In this document: one piece after another, positions 1 through 4,811 of the stretch
Layout of the letters: every line of letters starts with the position of its first letter
Position numbering within the stretch: the stretch's first letter is position 1
Assembly (NCBI GenBank): GCA_030636125.1
Contig: DAOVXM010000140.1
Span: 1-6,854 of the forward strand
Origin: Chloroflexota bacterium
GTDB taxonomy: Bacteria; Chloroflexota; Anaerolineae; Anaerolineales; UBA4823
Length of the DNA: 6,854 bases
Direction of reading: 5' to 3'
Notes under the pieces: generated by a model
Database searches by the model: none
Seen by the model: the letters and a program-made list of their open reading frames with translations, nothing else
Told to the model about the DNA's origin: nothing
Program-made: the position numbers and the translations under genes

Positions 1-476
1 CCGGGATTTTTCTCGAAATACTTTTGGTGGTAGTCCTCGGCTATGTAAAATGCGGAAAATGGAGCAACCTCAGTCACGATAGGTGCATCCCAAATCCCCT
101 CAGCATCGAATTCCTGAATCGCCCCTTCTGCAGTCGCTTTTTGGTTTTCACTGTGGTAGAAGATAATCGAGCGATATTGGGGACCTACATCTGCTCCTTG
201 CCGGTTGGGCGTGGTTGGATCATGTACGCTGAAAAAGATCTGCAGAAGCTCCCTGTAGGAGATGATTTGCGGGTTAAAAGTGATTTGAACGACCTCTGCG
301 TGCCCGCTAGTTCCTGTACAGACCAGCTGGTAGGATGGGTTGGCGACCTTTCCGCCTGCATACCCGACCACTACTTCTTCCACACCTTTCAATTCGTCAA
401 ATATGGGATCGAGACACCAGAAGCAGCCACCTCCTAGTGTGGCAATTTCTTTTTCCGGGGAAGTGTGTTGGGACAT
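1..476 (-). CDS. msrA: Peptide-methionine (S)-S-oxide reductase MsrA, C-terminus cut by window edge
   Basis: Reduces the S-epimer of methionine sulfoxide, free or in proteins, in the cytoplasm; thioredoxin normally recycles it. The 158 visible residues begin [10 protein letters not shown] and carry the family signature GGGCFWC at 15-21, so the catalytic Cys is C18, followed by the F19/W20 methyl-binding pocket. The GHAEVV motif (E61) and the DVGPQYRS motif (D96) match the acidic residues that activate the sulfoxide in known MsrA proteins. The last visible part, [13 protein letters not shown], matches the conserved C-terminal region. The usual short tail, which can hold resolving cysteines, lies outside the window, so the recycling type cannot be judged. 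The ATG at 476 is supported by GAGAGG 7 nt upstream. The gene lies 104 nt after the prenyltransferase-like gene on the same strand and may be cotranscribed with it or use a weak promoter in the gap. Confidence 0.96.
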   Translation of the reverse strand, partial: MSQHTSPEKEIATLGGGCFWCLDPIFDELKGVEEVVVGYAGGKVANPSYQLVCTGTSGHAEVVQITFNPQIISYRELLQIFFSVHDPTTPNRQGADVGPQYRSIIFYHSENQKATAEGAIQEFDAEGIWDAPIVTEVAPFSAFYIAEDYHQKYFEKNP

Positions 477-483
477 AAAGTAT

Positions 484-489
484 CCTCTC
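484..489 (-). promoter_or_regulatory. Ribosome binding site of msrA
   Basis: GAGAGG on the minus strand, 7 nt before the ATG at 476. It fixes the msrA start. Confidence 0.7.
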
Positions 490-495
490 AATAAT

Positions 496-525
496 AGTTT
501 AGCGGTAAAGGTGTACTGTGATCAA
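496..525 (-). promoter_or_regulatory. Weak candidate promoter for msrA
   Basis: On the minus strand TTGATC (525-520) and TAAACT (501-496) are separated by 18 nt. Each matches the sigma-70 consensus at four of six positions. It would leave a leader of only about 15 nt. An overlapping TATTAT at 496-491 is too close to the ribosome binding site. No U-tailed terminator separates msrA from the gene before it; the AT-only hairpin at 540-555 (TAATCT/AGATTA) has no T-run after it. Readthrough from upstream is therefore an equally good explanation. Confidence 0.22.
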
Positions 526-580
526 CAGAGGATCGATTGTAATCTAAAAAGATTAATAAAATCTCTGGAATTGGTGTGGT

Positions 581-1396
581 TTAAAAGAAAGACCATTTCT
601 TCAAAAGTATGAGACCATCCAAAGTGAATATTGGGCGCCACCAGGGTAAGTCCGGATACGGGGTCTCTAACCCGCCATCTTCTTGAAGTGCATTTATAAA
701 TGCTTGCGCCTCATTTTCCAGAACATCTCTTGGTACGTAGTCTTTAGCATAAAACCAATATCTACTGAATAAGGGAAAATGGGATTTATGTTTGTCGAGA
801 ACAACTGGGAGTTGCGCAACCAATTTGTCTAATCTGGCTTTGTCTTCATTGTTTTCACTGCAATATTTTAAATAGACATAATACGGATAGCTGTAAAAAG
901 AACCTTCTTCAGGCAGTTCGGACTGCAGATAGAAGCTGCGCACCTTTTGATAGAATTTGGGCAGATCTACCCCCCATTTTTTCAGGAGGCCTGTCAGTAC
1001 AAACACCCTTTCAGAGTCTGGATTTTCCCACCAGGGCTGAAATGGATAGTTAGCCATATTCTCGGGAGGGTGTTTGATGAACCCCTCATCATTTTGGTTA
1101 TTCACGATCCAGTCCACCAGTTTTCGGATGAGCTCAGGGTCATCGTAATCCAGTGTATCCATGATATACATAGCGGTTTCTGCGCCGATGGCAGTGCTAT
1201 CTGGGCAGAGCAAATCGGGTTCAATTCCATTGCCAAAACCGCCGTCTGGGTTCTGGTAGGCGAGCAGCGCATTTAGACAAGCCTGGCGTGGCATATCCTC
1301 AAAGAAGTGCTCAAAGAGCTTGCGCTCGAGTAGACGTCCATTTTTGTAGATGAATTCTTTTGACTTATTGAATTGCTCTTTGCTGAGATTAGGCAT
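581..1396 (-). CDS. Uncharacterised protein with prenyltransferase/squalene-cyclase-like alpha-alpha repeats
   Basis: A 271-residue soluble protein with no signal peptide or membrane segment. It has three spaced repeats of the type found in alpha/alpha-toroid proteins (protein prenyltransferases, terpene cyclases). Repeat 1 at about 44-61 centres on YQNPDGGFGNG, repeat 2 at about 94-111 on NNQNDEGF, and repeat 3 at about 230-249 on LQEDGGLETP. Repeats 2 and 3 are each followed by a PWW motif (121-123 and 251-253). The N-terminal part (GRLLERKLFEHFFE) is helical and charged. I see no DxDD catalytic motif of class II terpene cyclases and no zinc-ligand set of prenyltransferases. The fold is therefore likely but no reaction can be assigned; a lipid- or peptide-binding role is possible. 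The length is about that of a half-toroid. The ATG at 1396 follows AAGGAG by 10 nt. The gene has its own TATAAT box and is insulated from the AOR unit by a terminator. Confidence 0.85.
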   Translation of the reverse strand: MPNLSKEQFNKSKEFIYKNGRLLERKLFEHFFEDMPRQACLNALLAYQNPDGGFGNGIEPDLLCPDSTAIGAETAMYIMDTLDYDDPELIRKLVDWIVNNQNDEGFIKHPPENMANYPFQPWWENPDSERVFVLTGLLKKWGVDLPKFYQKVRSFYLQSELPEEGSFYSYPYYVYLKYCSENNEDKARLDKLVAQLPVVLDKHKSHFPLFSRYWFYAKDYVPRDVLENEAQAFINALQEDGGLETPYPDLPWWRPIFTLDGLILLKKWSFF

Positions 1397-1406
1397 AGCC
1401 AGTACG

Positions 1407-1412
1407 CTCCTT
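1407..1412 (-). promoter_or_regulatory. Ribosome binding site of the prenyltransferase-like gene
   Basis: AAGGAG on the minus strand, 10 nt before the ATG at 1396. The spacing is slightly long but usable. Confidence 0.6.
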
Positions 1413-1437
1413 GCTGATCAATCTTCTTGGGCAGGTC

Positions 1438-1443
1438 ATTATA
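1438..1443 (-). promoter_or_regulatory. Candidate -10 box of the prenyltransferase-like gene
   Basis: A perfect TATAAT on the minus strand, 41 nt before the ATG and downstream of the AOR-unit terminator, where a promoter would be expected. No convincing -35 hexamer is found 16-18 nt upstream, so strength or activator dependence is unclear. Confidence 0.45.
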
Positions 1444-1488
1444 CAACGATTACACATGAGTTGGCTTGGCTACGGTTTTACTACATAG

Positions 1489-1515
1489 AAAAAGCCAGGT
1501 GATTATTCACCTGGC
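1489..1515 (-). terminator. Rho-independent terminator of the AOR-MoaD unit
   Basis: On the minus strand a perfect 9-bp stem, GCCAGGTGA (1515-1507) pairing with TCACCTGGC (1502-1494), closes a 4-nt loop (ATAA). TTTTT follows at once (1493-1489). It lies 60 nt after the stop codon of the MoaD-like gene and ends the AOR-MoaD transcript before the next promoter. On the plus strand the stem has no T-run after it, so termination is expected in one direction only. Confidence 0.88.
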
Positions 1516-1575
1516 GTGAAGGGTTTAGCTCCTTGTATGATCCCCATCGTTATTTGTCTACCGAAACAAAGCAGA

Positions 1576-1827
1576 TTAATCCTCTTGCCCACCACCCGAG
1601 ATGGCTGGCATCAGATTTACCTTGTCGCCCTCCTGGAGTGTTTGGTTGAGTTCAGCCACGCGCCCATTCACGACCAGTAAAAGAGCATCTGGGTCTAAGT
1701 CGATTTCCAGGAATTGCAACAGATCCTCCAGAGTGTAATTTGAAGGGAGGGACACCTCTAGGCGATTAACCAGACCTTCTGGGGTTTGGCGTTGCAAGAT
1801 CGTGTGCAGGTGCACGGTTATCTTCAT
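1576..1827 (-). CDS. MoaD/ThiS-family beta-grasp sulfur-carrier-like protein with a short C-terminal tail
   Basis: An 83-residue ubiquitin-like protein. MoaD-type members carry sulfur as a C-terminal Gly-Gly thiocarboxylate and deliver it during molybdopterin/tungstopterin (or thiamine) synthesis. Visible features are the first beta strand (MKITVHLH, 1-8), the helix region LEDLLQFLE (33-41), the strand LLLVVNGRV (49-57), the QEGDKVNLMP turn and strand (65-74), and the family ending AISGG (75-79). The chain then continues with G80-Q81-E82-D83, whereas active carriers normally end at Gly-Gly, so maturation would be needed. The gene lies 35 nt after the AOR stop codon. Small MoaD-like genes are common next to AOR genes, which favours a pterin-cofactor role over thiamine. 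No Shine-Dalgarno is visible before the ATG at 1827, suggesting translational coupling to AOR. A non-carrier role is possible given the tail. Confidence 0.88.
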   Translation of the reverse strand: MKITVHLHTILQRQTPEGLVNRLEVSLPSNYTLEDLLQFLEIDLDPDALLLVVNGRVAELNQTLQEGDKVNLMPAISGGGQED

Positions 1828-1862
1828 GGACGTAAATACTACATGGATTAAACGGTGGCCGT

Positions 1863-3602
1863 TTACCAGTCGAAAATGTCGTCCAGGTCCTCGTCAGGCA
1901 CATCGAAGACTGCGTTATGCGGTGGCAAGGGCTCGCTAGTCATCCATTCGGGTAAGCGGTCATCCTTATTGGTGAAGCCTGCCATGCGGTTGAACTCGCG
2001 TTCGAGTTCAATCGTTTCGCGACCGAGTACTTGGACAATGTCTTCGCTGACTTTCCAGTTATATCTGGCGTTGAGTAAGTCACGCACAGTATGGGGAGCA
2101 GCCGCGAAGCCAAAGGAGGCGAAGAGGCAGACACCTAAGGTATCATATCCGGCTGAGTTGATTTGCCCCGCACGCGACACTTTAGCCTGAATCTTAGGGT
2201 CGAGGTGATCTATTTTGGCGCGTATGGTCAGCCCACAAGTGTGGTCAGCTCCCTGTGGAGTGGTTGCGTAGGTCACGCCGGTGCCTTTGATTGCGCGCGG
2301 ATCGTAAGCTGACATGGCCTGTCCTTTAGTCACTGGCACCCGAGTCACCCCATAAACGCGCCCGGTGACTACAGGCCCGTTGCCCAGAATCCTGCCGAGA
2401 GGGGTCGCCTGCCGGATTTCGCCCAGCAATTCCAAGGCTCGTTCGCCGTCTCCGAACTCCATCAACCCCGCTTCGGCAGCAACACCCAGGGCAGCGCCGA
2501 TTTCGATGGAATCCAACCCTAAATCGTTCGTTTCGTAAGCTAAACGGGCAATCACATCCAGGTCATCGATCCCCAGGTTGGAGCCCATCAGCCCGATGGT
2601 TTCGTATTCCAAGGGTGATACGATGGTTTTGCCATCTTCGCCGCAATAGACATTGGAGCTCTGAATTGTACAACCCGCCATGCAAGCGTGGGATGTGTCG
2701 CACTCACCACCGCGGTTGAGCAGTTGTTGGCGCATGAACTCGCCGGATATGCGCTCGGAACCCTCAAATTGCCCGCTTGAGAAATTGCGGGTGGGTATAC
2801 CACCAAAACCATCGCTCATTTTCGTCATAGCAGCAGTGCCATAGTCTTTGTATATAGTTGTTTGGGGGTGGCCCAAGAGGGCTTTGTTGTAGGCTTTTTG
2901 CGCCTCCCGAAATGCCTGGAGATCGGCGATGGGTGGTTTTTGACCCTGGCTGGCGTCGATAACAATGGCTTTGAGACGCTTGACGCCCATGACAGCCCCC
3001 ATACCCCCCCGTGCATTAATGCGTGAGGGTGCTCCGTCTTTGTCCAGGTTTTGAATGCCAGCCCCATTCATGAGCATTTCGCCACCTGGTCCGATCAGGG
3101 CTATGGCGACCTTTTTGCCGTAACGTTCCATTAGCTCTGGGGCAACCTTATAAACACCCAAACCGGCGAATTCGTCAGCGCGTTCGAAACGGGCACCTTC
3201 TGCACTCAAATGCAGGATCCACCAGCCATCTTCCTGAGGTTTATCTTCCAGGATCAGGGCTTTTATGCCCAGATGAGTGAGCTGCAAACCTGTGCGCCCA
3301 CCAGCGTTCGCTTCTTTCACACCACCGGTCAGAGGGCTTTTCGCCCCGACGGAGATGCGGTCACAACTGGAGAGCATGTGACCCACCAGCAATCCGGGAG
3401 CAAATATCAGCTTATTGTTTGGACCAAGAGGTTCACAGGTCGCAGGGACTTCATCCACCAGGATGCGAGCCAGCAAACCGCGCCCTCCCAGATGTTCCCA
3501 GGTATCGGGTACGGGCTCGCGTTTCGTGATCTGGGAGCGAATATTAACGCGCCAGATGGAAAATATATTGTCGTTCTCGGAACTCTGGTAAAGGTTCGCC
3601 AT
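1863..3602 (-). CDS. aor: Aldehyde:ferredoxin oxidoreductase family protein (tungsten/molybdenum bis-pterin and 4Fe-4S enzyme)
   Basis: AOR-family enzymes oxidise aldehydes to acids with ferredoxin, using a W (or Mo) bis-pterin and one 4Fe-4S cluster in the cytoplasm. The substrate here cannot be told from sequence. The length, 579 residues, is close to the roughly 600 usual for the family. The N-terminal domain has LGGRGLLARIL (38-48), SPLTGG (89-94) and ARGGMGAVMG (197-206), all family hallmarks. The pterin motifs are DLGLD (360-364) and DTLGVC (487-492), and GADHT (451-455) is the usual active-site region. Cluster ligands: C492 fits the C-terminal ligand, and C307 and C311 fit the last two of the classical C-x2-C-x3-C, but the first position is S304. 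C301 or C320 may substitute. The ATG at 3602 has a perfect AGGAGG 5 nt upstream and a TATAAT box about 60 nt upstream. The MoaD-like gene follows and a terminator closes the unit. Family assignment is very sure; activity is unproven. Confidence 0.95.
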   Translation of the reverse strand: MANLYQSSENDNIFSIWRVNIRSQITKREPVPDTWEHLGGRGLLARILVDEVPATCEPLGPNNKLIFAPGLLVGHMLSSCDRISVGAKSPLTGGVKEANAGGRTGLQLTHLGIKALILEDKPQEDGWWILHLSAEGARFERADEFAGLGVYKVAPELMERYGKKVAIALIGPGGEMLMNGAGIQNLDKDGAPSRINARGGMGAVMGVKRLKAIVIDASQGQKPPIADLQAFREAQKAYNKALLGHPQTTIYKDYGTAAMTKMSDGFGGIPTRNFSSGQFEGSERISGEFMRQQLLNRGGECDTSHACMAGCTIQSSNVYCGEDGKTIVSPLEYETIGLMGSNLGIDDLDVIARLAYETNDLGLDSIEIGAALGVAAEAGLMEFGDGERALELLGEIRQATPLGRILGNGPVVTGRVYGVTRVPVTKGQAMSAYDPRAIKGTGVTYATTPQGADHTCGLTIRAKIDHLDPKIQAKVSRAGQINSAGYDTLGVCLFASFGFAAAPHTVRDLLNARYNWKVSEDIVQVLGRETIELEREFNRMAGFTNKDDRLPEWMTSEPLPPHNAVFDVPDEDLDDIFDW

Positions 3603-3607
3603 GTAGG

Positions 3608-3613
3608 CCTCCT
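3608..3613 (-). promoter_or_regulatory. Strong ribosome binding site of the AOR gene
   Basis: A perfect AGGAGG on the minus strand, 5 nt before the ATG at 3602. It is the best ribosome binding site in the window and fixes the AOR start. Confidence 0.85.
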
Positions 3614-3661
3614 ATTGATCTTCACGTTACTAAAAGTACAATGCGTTTTTCAAGAATGCCG

Positions 3662-3667
3662 ATTATA
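3662..3667 (-). promoter_or_regulatory. Candidate -10 box of the AOR-MoaD unit
   Basis: A perfect TATAAT on the minus strand, 59 nt before the AOR ATG and 115 nt after the msrB stop codon. The best -35 candidate, TAGTGA with an 18-nt spacer, matches only three of six positions, so the promoter may need an activator. I see no hairpin with a T-run between msrB and this box, so some readthrough from msrB into AOR is possible. Confidence 0.5.
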
Positions 3668-3782
3668 GCCCGAAAATCGTTCTATTCACTAGGCGAAGTT
3701 CAATAAAGAATATCTAAACCCAAGCCTAACAATACAAACACCGACTCATGCGTAGTATTTGATAATGCTGGCGGTCAGGCGT

Positions 3783-4187
3783 TTATCCGCTCTTTTCAGG
3801 TTTAAAGTCGAGCACCGCTGAGTTAATGCAGTAGCGTAAGCCTGTTTTATCTCGGGGGCCATCGTTAAAGATATGACCCAGGTGACCATCACATCTGGCA
3901 CAAACGATCTCGGTGCGTTTCATGCCAAAACTGGTGTCTTCGTGGAGCGCGATGTTGCCCTGACTAATTACGTCCCAGAAACTAGGCCAGCCAGACCTGG
4001 AATGAAATTTGGTTTGTGATGAGAACAGCTTGTTCCCGCAAGCAGCGCATACATAAGTGCCATCTTCCTCGGTATTTACATACTTACCAGTAAACGGTCG
4101 TTCTGTCCCCGCTTCACGCAGAATATGGTATTGCTGATCGGTGAGTTGCTCGCGCCACTCTTGGTCTGTTTTGCTAATTTTTTTCAT
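3783..4187 (-). CDS. msrB: Peptide-methionine (R)-S-oxide reductase MsrB
   Basis: Reduces the R-epimer of protein-bound methionine sulfoxide, complementing MsrA. With the ATG at 4187 the protein has 134 residues, the usual single-domain size. It begins MKKISKTDQEW and aligns from there with typical MsrB N-termini. Zinc ligands are CAAC (C47, C50) and CARC (C96, C99). The catalytic Cys is C120 in RYCINS. GWPSF (66-70), HLGHIFNDGP (102-111) and ERPFTGKY (29-36) are conserved. The resolving Cys that often precedes GWPSF is Ser here (S65), so recycling must use another route. The frame stays open upstream to a TTG at 4328, adding 47 residues with a CNTC motif. I reject that start because the extension has no MsrB counterpart and a good extended -10 box lies inside it. 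No clear Shine-Dalgarno precedes either start. A 36-codon reading frame ends 7 nt before the chosen ATG. Confidence 0.94.
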   Translation of the reverse strand: MKKISKTDQEWREQLTDQQYHILREAGTERPFTGKYVNTEEDGTYVCAACGNKLFSSQTKFHSRSGWPSFWDVISQGNIALHEDTSFGMKRTEIVCARCDGHLGHIFNDGPRDKTGLRYCINSAVLDFKPEKSG

Positions 4188-4231
4188 TTTTGAGTCACAC
4201 TTGGGGTTCTTTTGGGATAAGGATGGTACGA

Positions 4232-4240
4232 ATTCTATCA
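4232..4240 (-). promoter_or_regulatory. Candidate extended -10 promoter of msrB
   Basis: TGATAGAAT on the minus strand: a TGn extension plus TAGAAT, which matches TATAAT at five of six positions. It lies 44 nt before the ATG at 4187. No good -35 hexamer is seen, which is tolerated by extended -10 promoters. Its position within the open frame upstream supports 4187 as the msrB start. Confidence 0.4.
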
Positions 4241-4409
4241 CATAAAGCGGAGCGGATTGAAGACCGGTGAAGGTCGGCTCTGCCATTTTCCCGCAGGTAT
4301 TGCATAGTTTTACCTTTTTCCCCGGCAAGACTCGAAATTTGTATCAACCAATCCAAGCAACCTAACGATTAAGAGCCAGGTGGGTGGGAGTCTATCCCAT
4401 ATAACTTGT

Positions 4410-4460
4410 GCAGTTGGGCCTAAATGCATCGGTGGTATCTGTTGTCTCCTGCCCAACTGC
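4410..4460. repeat. Inverted repeat, 10-bp perfect arms
   Basis: GCAGTTGGGC (4410-4419) and GCCCAACTGC (4451-4460) are exact reverse complements separated by 31 nt. Either strand could fold into a hairpin with a large loop. Neither strand has a T-run after it, so it is not a standard terminator. It is the first of three elements with GTTG...CAAC arms. Confidence 0.7.
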
Positions 4461-4464
4461 TTAA

Positions 4465-4516
4465 AGTGTTGCGCCATTATTACCAAACTATAGAGTCACT
4501 TTCGCCGCGCAACACT
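4465..4516. repeat. Inverted repeat, 10-bp perfect arms
   Basis: AGTGTTGCGC (4465-4474) and GCGCAACACT (4507-4516) are exact reverse complements separated by 32 nt. It starts 55 nt after the preceding element. Its GTTGCGC/GCGCAAC core differs from GTTGGGC/GCCCAAC of that element by one swapped base pair, so pairing is kept. Confidence 0.7.
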
Positions 4517-4666
4517 AGGTCTATAACGTCTATTGTTCCTACATTGGGCGTTTAGCGTCTACTGTATCTAGATCTTCTATAAGTTCTACACATTTTGCAC
4601 CAGGATTGCACCAAAATGGGAAGGCGACTCTTAGCTCATAAAAGCGATCTATTAAGGATTTCTGTT

Positions 4667-4719
4667 GTTGAACAATTCCGATTTATGTTATATATTTTTG
4701 CCATAACCGTTTGTTCAAC
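4667..4719. repeat. Inverted repeat, 9-bp perfect arms
   Basis: GTTGAACAA (4667-4675) and TTGTTCAAC (4711-4719) are exact reverse complements separated by 35 AT-rich nt. The left arm also sits in a small palindrome, TTGTT-G-AACAA (4665-4675), which could be a protein-binding site. It shares the GTTG...CAAC ends with the two repeats at 4410-4516. Confidence 0.6.
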
Positions 4720-4811
4720 CACCCGCCAGGTTGTCACGCTGACATCATCCAACCAGGGCGTTATCCTTGATATCGAAAACTGCAAACCTTTACCGGCCGT
4801 GGTTTAGACCA

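Larger units (their letters stand above)
4188..4811. other. Long non-coding interval between the export operon and msrB
   Basis: About 620 nt without a convincing gene. The part next to msrB (4188-4328) is open in frame with msrB and also holds the candidate msrB promoter and a 36-codon frame (4305-4195). From 4385 to 4720 it is rich in inverted repeats: TGGGA/TCCCA (4385-4389/4395-4399), two perfect 10-bp pairs (4410-4460 and 4465-4516), CATTTTG/CAAAATG (4591-4597/4612-4618) and a perfect 9-bp pair (4667-4719). TTGCACC occurs twice, 12 nt apart, at 4595 and 4607. A strip at about 4681-4700 is very AT-rich. No hairpin with a T-run is seen directly after the adaptor gene stop at 4812, so where that operon ends is unclear. 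A 70-codon plus-strand frame (4595-4807) starts at TTG, has no ribosome site and resembles nothing I know. Confidence 0.7.

Noticed and set aside
24..437. 137-codon plus-strand reading frame at the left edge
   Set aside because: It is fully antisense to msrA, whose GCFWC, GHAE and DVGPQYRS motifs settle the coding strand.
540..555. TAATCT/AGATTA hairpin between the toroid gene and msrA
   Set aside because: An AT-only 6-bp stem without a following T-run on the minus strand; too weak to call a terminator.
3210..3668. 152-codon plus-strand reading frame opposite the start of AOR
   Set aside because: It lies antisense to well-conserved AOR motifs, reads as unstructured sequence and has no initiation signals.
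4668..4696. Plus-strand promoter-like pair TTGAAC-17 nt-TATATT
   Set aside because: It lies in AT-rich DNA where such matches arise by chance, and it would transcribe only antisense to the adaptor gene.
4413..4720. Integron attC-like motifs: GCCCAAC fits RYYYAAC, and GTTGGGC and GTTGAAC fit GTTRRRY
   Set aside because: In attC the RYYYAAC box comes first and GTTRRRY second, about 57-141 nt apart, with inner L boxes pairing. Here the order within each repeat is reversed, the one correctly ordered plus-strand pair is about 220 nt apart, and the minus-strand pair GCCCAAC...GTTAGGT has no pairing inner boxes. No integrase or cassette is visible.
4716..4754. Possible terminator after the adaptor gene (CAACC/GGTTG at 4716-4733, GGTTG/CAACC at 4729-4754)
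   Set aside because: Only 5-bp stems that compete with each other, with no T-run after either on the minus strand.
4595..4807. 70-codon plus-strand frame in the intergenic region
   Set aside because: It starts at TTG inside a repeated TTGCACC, has no Shine-Dalgarno, spans the GTTGAACAA inverted repeat and resembles no protein I know.
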